DNA of 64,000 bases from assembly GCF_018446385.1 (NCBI RefSeq), contig NC_056001.1, positions 8,605,672 through 8,669,671 on the forward strand. The letters are read 5' to 3'. This DNA is from Zingiber officinale (taxonomy: Eukaryota > Streptophyta > Magnoliopsida > Zingiberales > Zingiberaceae). Below, piece by piece: positions 34,641-44,610 of the stretch. The stretch's first letter is position 1. Each line of letters opens with the position of its first letter. Made by a program: the position numbers and the translations under genes. The notes under the pieces are model-generated. The model was given only the letters and a program-made list of their open reading frames with translations, ran no database searches and was not told where the DNA came from.

Positions 34641-36307
34641 TGTTGATACAGTCTGACTTGGATGTTGTTTTGCTGTTGACACTGATTTAAGTTTGTATCA
34701 GATATTTAACTCAGATTAATTACTAATCTAGGTTGACTAGGTTGACCTGATTGAGAAAGTCCTAACTGGGATGTTAGGCAGTTGGAAAGTCCTGGTGAGT
34801 GAAGCCAGGAAGATTGGGAATCCTGGTGAGTGAAGCCAGGTGAAAACCCTAGTGAGTGAAGCTAGGTGCAAGTCCTGGTGAGTGAAGCCAGGCAAGGGAA
34901 AATCCAGATGGATCAAAGGTGATCGGACATCTGGTGTTGAAAAGTCCAAGAAGGAAGCTTGGCATGCGAAGTCGAGAGGGCTCGGTAGCTCGTTCTCTAG
35001 GCCGGATGAAGTCGGAGAGAGCTAGGGAGCTCGTTTCTCCGGACTAGGTCGAGAGGGCTCGACCCGGATCGAATCAGAAGTCGGATCGGTCGGCACCGAT
35101 CCGGAAACTGGACACCGGATCGGTCGGCACCGATCCGGAAATTTTATACCGATCGGCCCGACCAATCGTGAATCGATAGCTACCGAACGCCATCGATCGG
35201 TCGCACCGATCGAAATCGATCGAGCTCATCGTGATATTCGATCGGCCGAGACCGATCGTAAACGCTGGGAAGAGCGTTATCGATCGATGCGGGACCGATC
35301 AGATAGTTCTGATCGTCCGCAGACCGATCGGAGCTATCGTATTTTCAAACAACGCTACCGATCGGTCCGCACCGATCGAGATGATCAGCATGGATCGGTG
35401 CACCGATCCATGATTGTTTGTGTTGCATGTACTTTTTCTGATTGCCGGATTTGTCTTCACCATCTGTTTTTAACCATCTGCTGTGAGTCTTTCTAGCTTG
35501 CAGGTTGCAGGTCACATTCGCATGTTTGGATTCAAATTAAGCTTCATTAATAGAAGGAGACAAGTACCCTTTTCACTGTAATTTGCTGCAACAGATACGT
35601 TTGGGGCATCAACGTTCACTGGCGAAATCCGATTACGATTGGGCTGCTCAGTTTGACTTCTACCCATTGGTTGGTATCCAGAGACGCCAGTGATTTCCAT
35701 TGGCATGTGTTCAGAGAATCAGAAGAGGAGGAGAGGTGATTGGCTACGCCTTGCTGGCAGCAGCGATTCTGCAGACGGCGGTGATACGAGCAGAGAGACA
35801 TAAGTAGGAAGAAGAGGAGTTCAGAAAGTGTAATTCTGAATGCTCTGTCTTTTGTGATCAAGCCTTCGAGAAAGCAAGTTGGTGAAGCTGTGAGCTTTTT
35901 GCTGAGAAGGTTGATTGTGCGCTCTCTGCTCTGTTCTCTTCTCCGCGTGGCTGTAAGCTCATCTTAATATTTTTCTCAGCCACTGTAAGTCTTGTGCTTA
36001 AATCTATAATCATCTGAGACTTTGTTGAGAGGTTGCTCCACCGAGAAGGAGACATCTTTAGCCGGATCTTGTCCGGGGTGTGATCTACCGAAAGATCAAG
36101 GAGTCGTCCTCCTTACGGACACGCCGAGGAGTAGGGGCAAGTTATCCCCGAACCTCGTATATCCTTGTGTCTGCTGTGTGTTTGTTTTCTTTCGTTTTAG
36201 TTTTTCTATTTCCGCTGTGCTGTGCTAACAAAGTTCTTGAAGAAATTTCTGTTTAGTGTTTTTCAAAGAGGCTATTCACCCCCCTCTAGCCATCTAAGAT
36301 CCCAACA
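34641..36307 (+). repeat. 3' LTR of element C
   Basis: 1667 bp, TGTTGATACAGTC...GATCCCAACA. Nearly identical to the 5' LTR outside 35055-35412. Several one- to four-base indels lie near the 3' end (36070-36260). Confidence 0.93.
35071..35412 (+). repeat. GATCGGTC palindrome array in element C 3' LTR
   Basis: Partner of 25360-25700. The arms are the same and the spacing and centres differ in many places. Confidence 0.8.
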
Positions 36308-36312
36308 AACTC

Positions 36313-37672
36313 CCCCTTGACCATTGCACCAACAATGTCTTGGAGAGTTTCAACCCTTTAGAAATCTAAAACACCAACTTCCACAGCTGAAATTTCAGAC
36401 AATCAGTCGAAAACCAGCATTTTGGCACGCTCTGATCGGTCACCAGACCGATCAGGACTTCACTGGATCGGTCACCAGACCGATCAGGACTACCCTGGAT
36501 CGGTCCAGTGACCGATCCAGACTTCCCTGGACCGATCAAGATCCCCTCTGATCGGTCCACAAATCTCTGATAGGGATTTTTGATTTTTCTCCCGAAATTC
36601 AGAAACCCCTAAAAAATCACAGAAAATTTCAAAAATTGTAAAATTTTGAGGATACATTCCTCATAACATATATTATCATGGAAAAATATTTTTCTATGAA
36701 AATAACTTCCATTTTTAAATCTTGATACAAAGTTCGAAAGACTTTGAAATAGCTCAAGGTTAATCCATCTTTGTGTCAACTTGCTCAATGATGAATGCTA
36801 TCATTAGAAAAGTTTCATCAAGGTTTTTCAAATCAATTTTGAAATAATTTTAAACCATTTAATTTAGGACCACAATCTTAGGGCTAAGTGTACATGACTT
36901 GTACGCAAGCTTTCCCTATGATCCTCAAATTCGAATTAGGCTCATCTAGGTACAAGAACTATGCACCTTGATCCTAACTCATAATCCTAATATCTCACAC
37001 ACATCTAAGGTGTATCAAACACATCCAAGTCAATTTTGATGTGAGATATGGGTTTAGGTCATCTTAAGCTAAGTTCTCATGCATTTTCTAAACAACACTT
37101 TGATCTCCATATCAAATTATGTTTTTATCCTTAAATCAATTTAATTGATCATACATGCAAGAGATGATGACATGGCATAAAATAATATCATAAGTGGAAA
37201 CATGTGCCAATGTCATGATGTCATGACATAAAGTATGAAACTTAAATAAGGCATGACATATAACTAACCTAAGCATTATCATGACATTTCAAATGATAGT
37301 AAATTAGATATAATGTCATGACATGACATATGACAAAAAATGTATGACAAATAACATATAAAGGTATAGAAAATACCTAATTCTAGCCTTAGTTGCCATT
37401 TTTGATAATTTTGATCATTTTACCATAAATTCTATATTCCTAAGTGTAATAGACCTAAAATCATATACTAAAGATTTTTAGATCACTATGTGCCAATTAG
37501 ATTGACCCTAGAAAACTCCTCAAATGTGGTTGACACATCCTAATCACCTTAGGAATAATTTTTTAATTTTATTTTCAAGGCTTGATTACACCTTGAATAT
37601 TCCTAAAGTGCCACCTTTTGCCATGATTAGGTTAACTACCTATCCAATTAAGGTTGGCGCACCCTAAACCAT
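36313..37672 (-). other. Element B non-coding spacer
   Basis: Continues element B internal text right of element C. It begins with another purine-tract complement and holds a small GATCGGTC array (36427-36562). A run of TGTCATGACA-like palindromes follows (37160-37330). No frame survives, and pol is simply absent. Confidence 0.6.
36427..36562 (-). repeat. Small GATCGGTC array in the element B interior
   Basis: Four or five TGATCGGTCACCAGACCGATC-like units (including ctggatcggtccagtgaccg). Its position between the coding part and the 3' purine tracts matches the internal array of element C. Confidence 0.75.
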
Positions 37673-39145
37673 CTAGCGTGAAGGAATCACGCTCCTAGGA
37701 ACCCAAAACCTATTTGAACTCATTGGGTTCACTAAATATTCACTAGGGATGACTTCCCTAGCAACCCTCCTAATGACCCTCCTAGGCTTTAAAGCCTTGG
37801 TCATTTGGGACTCATCAAGATCAACTCTAGGGGTGACTCCCCTTGTGACCTTGGTGATGGTCTTCCTAGCCCTAGGTCTTGTTCCATAATCGAATGGAAC
37901 ATTATGATAAGTGGGCTTGACCACTTGAGACTTAGGTTTGTGACTCAAACCTCTCATGTCCTTGGGCATTTGTTTTTGACCCTTAGACCCTAGAGTTGAC
38001 TTCTCCAAATTCTTAAGGGTCTTTTCTAAAGTGTCAAGTCTTGACCTTAAGACTTGATTTTCCTTCTCTAATACCTCAAGTTTTAATTTGTCATTTTTCT
38101 TTGAGATATTCCTAGGCATATGTCTAGTTGTTTTGGGATTCCTATCTAGGTTTTCCTTAACCTTAGATGAGTTAATTCTAGGATTGGCATTTCTAGTATC
38201 ATCCTTACCTAGACTAACATGTTTGGCACCTAAGCACATGTATCAGTTTCTATGGTTATCATGCTTATCATCATTGGCAATTGCAATAAAGCTACTAGCA
38301 TGTTTCTTATTAGAATTACAATAATGTGCCTTAAAAGATACCTTAGGGTTTGCCTTAGCTCCCCCCATAGATGTGCTTGGTCTCTTGTCCTTGTGAGGTT
38401 GTCTCCCCCTCGGACATTGGCTCCTATAATGTCCCCTTTGCTTGCATTGGAAGCACACCACGTGCTCCTTGCCCTTGCGTATCGGGACTCCGGCTTCCTT
38501 GACCTTTGGCGTCGGTGGAGTCTTCCTAATCCTCTTTGGACATTTACTCTTGTAATGCCCATAATCCCTACACTCAAAGCACATTATATGTAATTTACTT
38601 GAAATTAAGTTGCTTGAGTTACCTAGGGTTGAGGATGAACATAAACTCTCTTCTTCATCCCTTCCGGAGGTAGAGGCCTCTTCTTGCACCAATCTTGATG
38701 AAGAACTCTCCTCCTCTTCTTCCTTAGATGTTGAGTAGCCCTCAACTTCTAATTCCACACCTCCATGATGTGAGCTACTTGGCTCACTTGACTCCTCTTC
38801 ATGACTTGAATTGGAGCTCTCCTCATGGAACTTAGCCAAGTTATTCCACAACTCCTTGGCATCGTTGTATCCACCTATCTTACACAAGATATCATTAGGT
38901 AATGAAAATTCAAGGATTTTCGTTACCTCGTCGTTGATTGTGGATTGGTGGATTTGTTCCTTCGTCCACTTCTTCTTCTCGAGAGGTTCTCCCTTTTTAT
39001 CCACCGGAGGAGTAAAACCTACTCGTACACAATTCCAATTCACTAGGTTAGTCATAAGAAAATACTTCATTCTTACCTTCCAATACGCGAAGTCGTCGCG
39101 ATCGTAGAAGGGTGGAATCGTGATGTCTTCTCCAAGTCGATCCAT
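37673..39145 (-). pseudogene. Element B gag, one in-frame stop
   Basis: A single minus-strand frame from ATG 39145 to 37673, broken only by TGA at 38243-38245. Landmarks: IPPFYDRDDFAYWKVRMKYF, LWNNLAKFHEES, a Ser/Glu-rich stretch, and two CCHC knuckles (CFECRDYGHYKSKC and CFQCKQRGHYRSQC). After the stop come MCLGAKHV, a coiled coil (NDKLKLEVLEKENQVLRSRL), and an end RFWVPRSVIPSR. As in the 3341 element, it ends at the WVPKS-like motif, before any protease. The capsid region is shorter than in element C: the second half of the UBN2-like domain is missing between LAKFHEES and the Ser/Glu-rich stretch. Confidence 0.85.
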
Positions 39146-39193
39146 TCTCTAGCTTGTGCTCCCCCGGGTGTTAATCCGTCGAAGAGCAACCTC

Positions 39194-39207
39194 GCTCTGA
39201 TACCACT
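39194..39207 (-). other. Primer-binding site of element B
   Basis: The complement reads AGTGGTATCAGAGC, directly next to the LTR end at 39208. It fixes minus orientation. Confidence 0.9.
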
Positions 39208-40139
39208 TGTTAGGACCTTCGGATTGCGGCTAGAGAGGGGGGGTGTGAATAGCCGACCTCAAATTATCGTTTCTTCCTACAATTTAGGTTAGCGCAGCGG
39301 AAATACAATGTAGAAACGAAAGTGGAGAAGATCAAACCTCAAACACGATGATGTAACGAGGTTCAGAGATGATACTCCTACTCCTCGGCGTGTCCGTAAG
39401 GTGGACGAATCCTATCAATCCGTCGGTGGATGAGACCCCGGAAAACCGGCTAATAAATACTCCTTCTGGGTGGAGAAACCTCGCCACAATCTCTTTTGCA
39501 ACAGCAATAAAGGAGTACAAGAAATAAAGCAAGAAACAATGGATAATATGAATGTAAATACACTCTACCAAGTTTGCTTGCCTTCTTCTCGTCGACTGGA
39601 GTCCGTTGATGAAGCAGTAACTTCACGGATGATGCCAACAGCAGCTGATCAACCAGTTGAGGGAAGCTCACACGAAGCTTCAGCAAAGAGGAGCTCAGCA
39701 AAGCTCAAATCGCAGTAAGGAGGAAGAGCAAGAACTAGAAGTCTACTCTACTGTAGAGGCCCTTGATTTATATGAACCTGCGAAGAAGAAGAAAGAAGAA
39801 ATCTAGCCGTTGTGTCTCAACGGCTAGATCTGGACCGATCAGGCTCCACCCTGATCGGTACAGGATGGCTCTGATCGGTCAGGGGACTGATCAGGCCCTA
39901 GGCTGATCGGTCCCCAGACCGATCCCTACTCTCACAGAGAGTTGTTGCCGCGATCTCTGATCGGTCTGTGGACCGATCCCAACTCTCACAAAGAGTTGGT
40001 TGTCAGAGCCCTGATCGGTCTGTGGACCGATCAGGCCATTCCTTCTCCCAATCTGTTTGGTTACTGATCGGTCACCAGATTGATCAGATGACCCAGTGTA
40101 TCACTGGATCGGTCTGCAGACCGATCCAATGATACTATG
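39208..40139 (-). repeat. 5' LTR of element B, inner part
   Basis: Nearly identical to 22955-23862 up to the 'gcagaccgatccaat' unit, where the copies part. The remainder of this LTR is at 43374-44039. The GATCGGTC array starts at 39833. Confidence 0.88.
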
Positions 40140-41064
40140 GGTTATCTGATCGGTCTGGTGACCGATCAGTAACCAAACAGTGGCTCACTGTAAGGTATCT
40201 GATCGGTCACCAGACCGATCAGGAAATGATCAGGAGGCAGAAAAAGGTAGGGGGATCGGTCTGTGGACCGATCCACCTATAGCCTGATCGGTCTACAGAC
40301 CGATCAGGCTTCGAAGCCAACTTTCACAGAGAGTTGGTTGATTGGTCTGGGGACCGATCAGCCTAGGGCCTGATCGGTCCACAGACCGATCAGGAGACTC
40401 CCAGACCGATCAGGTTGGAGCCTGATCGGTCCAGGCTTAGCCGTTGTGACTCAACGGCTAGATTTCTGGATTCTTCTTTGTCTTCTTCGCAGGTGCAGGA
40501 TATAAGGTCGCTACAGTAGAAGAAGGGGATATAACGCTTGCTGACTGCGGTTCTTGCTCCTGCGATCTGAGCTTTGTTGAGCTCTCCACTGCTGAAGCTT
40601 CGTGTGAGCTTCCATCGGCTGGTTTTCTAGCTGTTGTTGTTGGATCCGTGAAGTTGCTGCTTCATCAACGGACTCCAGTAAACAACGAGAAGACAAGCAA
40701 ACTTGGTAGGGTGTTTTTACATTCATATTGTCCATTATTTTCTTGCTCTATCTTGTACTCCTTTATTGCTGTTGCAAAAGAGTTTGTGGCAAGGTTTCTC
40801 CACCCAGAAGGAGCTGTTGTTAGCCGGTTTTCCGGGGTCTCATCCACCGACGGATTGATAGGCTTCGTCCACCTTACGGACACGCCGAGTAGTAGGAGTA
40901 TCATCTCCGAACCTCGTTACATCATCGTGTTTGAGGTTTGATCTTCTCCACTTTCGTTTCTACATTGTATTTCCGCTGCGCTAACCTAAATTATAGGAAG
41001 AAACGATAATTTGAGGTCGGCTATTCACACCCCCCCTCTCTAGCCGCTATCCGAAGGTCCTAAC
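40140..41064 (+). repeat. Inverted (plus) copy of an element B-type LTR, 3' portion
   Basis: GATCGGTC units to about 40440, then the complement of the 39208-39830 text in plus orientation, ending GCTATCCGAAGGTCCTAACA at 41064. With 39208-40139 it forms a large head-to-head inverted repeat around 40140-40440. It is more diverged from 39208 than the two element B LTRs are from each other. Confidence 0.75.
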
Positions 41065-41317
41065 ACTTTCCACCTAGGGTTACCCCCCCTAGGACTTTTG
41101 CCTGAAGCACTAGACCCACCAAGACTTTCCGCATAGGGTTACCACCCCCTATGACCTAGGGTTACCACCCCTAGGGTTTTCACTTTCCTAACCACAGCTA
41201 GGATTTTTCCTTAAACACTTAAACAGACTTGTTAGATCACAACATAACCTTAACTTTGAATCCTTTGTCATTATCAAAACTTAGGTTCGATCGTCGGATG
41301 CTTCCCGCACCAACAAT
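41065..41317 (-). repeat. LTR fragment of another Sirevirus-like element
   Basis: On the minus strand it starts TGTTGGTGCGGGAAGC and is followed outside by a purine tract (41319-41333, complement AAAAAAGGGGGAGAT). It contains 'cctagggttacc' phrases like those in the solo LTR at 13180-13400. The rest of the LTR is missing. Confidence 0.65.
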
Positions 41318-42362
41318 CTCCCCCTTTTTTATTATGGCAACCCAAATTCAAAGTTAAGTAAAATAAATGCGTAAATATATTTAAAAGGTTTTAAGTGAGC
41401 AAGCTTAAGTATATAAATTCAAATACAAGCATAACTTAAGCTTAACACTTAAACTTTGTGAAGCTCCCCCTTAATACAGGGCTTTCTTTTTTAATCAGAT
41501 TTTTACTTTTGAATTTCCCTACTCTCCCCCTTTGTCATTTATCAAAAAATAAGCCAGTTGAAAGCAAGTTTTAAGTTTTTTTTTTTAGAAAACAGATTAG
41601 GCTTTGTAAGAAGGTAACAATGCATGTGTAACACTTAGCTTATAATTAACTAAATTTTGAAAAGCCTTTTGCAAACATTGAATTTTGAAAATGTAGTCTC
41701 AGTTTAAAAAAGTACTTAGCTTAATTAAAAAAACTTAATTTTGAAAAAATAGGTGTAAGAACTTATGAAATTTTAGGACGAAGAGGGAGTAACTAAATAT
41801 TTAATTTAGGTTATTTAATCAAATTTAGTTGGTCCTTAAGTCTAAGCATGAGTCAAGTTAAATAGTTGTTAACTTATCCAAATTATTTTGATCAGGTATC
41901 AGAGCCCTAAAGTACAAGCATGCTCAATCTTAAAATCTCCATTTCCTTCACCTACTGTCTTACCTTTAGCTACTTGCTGATTGCCTAGAGGGCAGCAGCT
42001 TTCACTCGGTTAGTCAAGTTAAGTCTTTTGGTCCAGTTAGATTTGACTAAGACTGGATGACTTAAACTGATTACTGTTAATAAAGTATTTAACGCTCAGA
42101 CTCATAATGATGCACAGATATAAGCATACTGGAGTCCAGGCTGTACCCTATGCATCTCACGCCGTTCTATGTATTTTAAACACAAGCAAGGTATACCTAT
42201 GTGTTTGTGAGATGCTCTGGCTTAAATCTAGGGGAACATGATTTCTAGGGTAGAGCCTAGGCTAAATCCATATTTTGAAAATTCTAAGAAAATGGGATTT
42301 TAAAATCATTATTTTTCCTAGAATTTTTAAAAAGAACAGGATGATTAAGTAAGACAATGAGT
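41318..42362 (-). other. 3' interior of the fragmentary Sirevirus-like element
   Basis: AT-rich non-coding text with further purine-tract complements near 41466 and 41524. No frame. Confidence 0.55.
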
Positions 42363-42605
42363 TTGAAAATCAATATCTATTCTATCAAGCACATTCCTAT
42401 TTGTCTTCTAAGTGTACTGAACTCAAGTTCAGGTAAGGGTTTTGTAAAAATGTCAGCTAGGTTTGATTTGGACTCAACATAGTTGAGTGCAAGTTCACCT
42501 TTAGCTACGTGATCCCTTACAAAGTGGTGTTTTACCTCTATGTGTTTAGTCCTAGAGTGGTGAATTAGATTTTTTGTTAGATTAATTGAGCAGAGTTTAG
42601 TGTAT
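42363..42605 (-). pseudogene. RNase H C-terminus of a copia pol fragment
   Basis: The minus strand reads [55 protein letters not shown], and a FSTLRRQ-like end. This matches the last ~80 residues of element C pol ([21 protein letters not shown]...[16 protein letters not shown]). Everything upstream is cut off at 42606. Confidence 0.85.
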
Positions 42606-43071
42606 ACCTAGGAGGCATTGTTAGGATTAAAGGAGGAAGAGATGGGTTGAAGGCGCCTTGGTTGGGGAGAAATTGCACGAGAACTTCGTGTTGAGTTTCG
42701 GCAGAAAACGAACAAAAGAAGCTTCTGTTCGTGGCAAAAACGCGGAATGAAGGCGCCTTAAAGGCTCCTTAAGGCGCCTTAATCAGGTAGGCGGGAAATT
42801 TTCCGCCGCTGTTTAGGGCGCCTCCCTTGTGTGGGAGGCGCCTCTGTTCAGGCGCCACATATTATTTTTTATTTATTTATTTTTTTTAATTTATTTTGAT
42901 TTGAATTAGGTAAGTTAATTTTGGATCAAAAACTTTAGGTTAATTAAATTTGAATAATTAAGTTTAATTAGTTAATTAAGTTTGAAAAGATAATTTAAGT
43001 TAATTAATTTTAAAATAATAATTTAAGTTAATTAATTTTGAAAAAATAATTTAAGTTAATTAATTTTTGAA
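42606..43071 (+). repeat. LTR-like fragment with GGCGCC words and AT tandem repeat
   Basis: Starts TGTTAGGATTAAAGG. It has six or more GGCGCC-centred words (42650-42860). From about 42950 to 43066 a ~28-bp unit 'aataatttaagttaattaatttt' repeats four times. No boundaries with a TSD were found. Confidence 0.55.
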
Positions 43072-43373
43072 GGCGAGGTTTCTCCACCCAGAAGGAGTTC
43101 ATATTAGCCGGTTTTCCGGGGTCTCATCCACCGACGGATTGATAGGCTTCGTCCACCTTACGGACACGTCGAGGAGTAGGAGTATCATCTCCGAACCTCG
43201 TTACATCATCGTGTTTGAGGTTTGATCTTCTCCACTTTCGTTTCTACATTGTATTTCCGCTGCGCTAACCTAAATTGTAGGAAGAAATGATAATTTGAGG
43301 TCGGCTATTCACACCCCCCCCTCTCTAGCCGCTATCCGAAGGTCCTAACAAGTGGTATCAAAGAACGAGCCTT
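43072..43373 (+). repeat. Second plus-oriented element B-type LTR end with primer-site remnant
   Basis: 43074-43350 repeats the last ~275 bases of 40140-41064 and ends GAAGGTCCTAACA. AGTGGTATCAAAG (43351-43363) follows, a degraded primer site. So a plus-strand element of the same family was once here and was reduced to fragments. Confidence 0.7.
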
Positions 43374-44039
43374 AAACCCTAAAGCCTTTCTGATCTAGAG
43401 AACGAGCTACCGAGCCCTCTCTGACCTAGTCCGGAGAACGAGCTACCGAGCCCTCTCCGACTTCCACGTCCGGTCCAAAGAACGAGCTACCGAGCCCTCT
43501 CTGACCTAGTCCAGAGAACGAGCTACCGAGCTCTCTCCAACTTCATCCAGTCCAGAGAACGAGCTACCGAGCCCTCTCTGACCTGGTCTGGAGAACGAGC
43601 TACCGAGCCCTCTCCGACTTCGTCTGGTCCAGAGAACGAGCTCCCGAGCCCTCTCTGACCTAGTCCGGAGAACGAGCTACCGAGCCCTCTCCGACTTCCC
43701 ATGCCAAGCTTCCATACTTGGCCTTCTCCCGTGCCAAGCTCCCTGCTTGGACTTTTCCGTGCCAAGTCTCCATACTTGGACTTTCCCGTGCCAAGCTCCC
43801 TGCTTGGACTTTTCCGTGCCAAGTCTCCATACTTGGACTTTTCCTAATCAAGTCAACTCAAGTCGGGTCAACCAGGTCAACCTTGACCGAAGGTTGCACC
43901 CACAATCTCCCAAGTTTGTATTCTTGTCAAACATCAAGATACAACTTTTCTATTCTCGTCAAACATCAAAATACAACTCGAGTCAAGTCAACTCGAATCG
44001 GGTCAACCAGGTCAACCTTGACCTAAGGTTGCACCAACA
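43374..44039 (-). repeat. 5' LTR of element B, outer part
   Basis: Matches 23870-24541 (36-bp array, 'ccatacttgga' units, end GCACCAACA). Lacks one 'gacttttctcgtgcc' unit relative to the 3' LTR. Confidence 0.88.
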
Positions 44040-44044
44040 CCTTA

Positions 44045-44600
44045 GAGGCACTTGAGATTACATGCTAGCTTATAAGGCAGATAATTTGGTCCCTGTGGGT
44101 TGCACGGATTTTGACTTCCAATCAGATAGGGACAATAGTAAGTCGACTTCGGGGTTTTGTGTTTACTTTAGAAGGTGAAGTCATAACTATGGAAAAGTGA
44201 TAAGCAAAGGTGCTTTTTCGAACTCCACCATAGAAGCTGAGTAAGTGGCAGCCTCTGAGGCAGTCATAGAAGCTGTATGGCTCAGATACTTCATGATGGA
44301 CTTAGATATGATTTCTGATTTGTCCAAAAATTATTACAATTTATTACAATAATAGTGGTGCAGCAACAAACTCGAAGAAATCATGAGTCCATAAGTTAAG
44401 TAAACACAATAGAGCGTAAATATCACACAATACGAGAAATCGTATAAACGAGGAGAAGTTGTTGCCGCCTAGATTGCATCAGGTGATGACCTATAGATCC
44501 TTTCACTAAGGTCCTTAAGGCAAGAGCTTTTGATGGACATGTTGAAGGGTTGGGAATCAAATGAATGGTAGCATTTATGGCAGCATAGTCTTTTAGTATA
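44045..44600 (+). pseudogene. Element A RNase H, decayed
   Basis: Resumes after element B: YMLAYKADNLVPVGCTDFDFQSD (as two pieces), SKSTSGFCVYF, SKGAFSNSTIEAE, AASEAVIEAVWLRYFMMDL. These are the copia RNase H (T/F)DxD...SKSTSG...STxEAE signatures. Several stops. Ends at the purine tract 44601-44610. Confidence 0.8.
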
Positions 44601-44610
44601 AGTGGGAGAT

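Larger units (their letters stand above)
24925..36307 (+). mobile_element. Element C: near-intact Sirevirus-like copia element (11.4 kb)
   Basis: LTRs at 24925-26580 and 34641-36307, a perfect AACTC duplication (24920-24924, 36308-36312), primer site at 26583, gag (26633-28251), an uninterrupted pol (28255-31392), a ~3.2-kb 3' region with an intron-containing accessory ORF, and a purine-tract cluster. Pol motifs and the multiple purine tracts indicate the Sirevirus branch of copia. Apart from the GATCGG array, the LTRs are almost identical, so this is one of the youngest insertions in the window. Confidence 0.93.
22955..44039 (-). mobile_element. Element B: gag-only Sirevirus-like LTR element (minus)
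   Basis: The outer ends TGTTAGGAC... and ...GCACCAACA are flanked by a perfect CCTTA (22950-22954, 44040-44044) inside element A's RT/RNase H. On the minus strand the order is: 5' LTR (44039 to 39208, itself interrupted at 40140-43373), primer site (39194-39207), gag (39145-37673), non-coding spacer, several polypurine tracts, and 3' LTR (24541-22955). There is no protease, integrase or RT. Element C inserted into the spacer. B shares several U3 modules with C. Confidence 0.85.
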
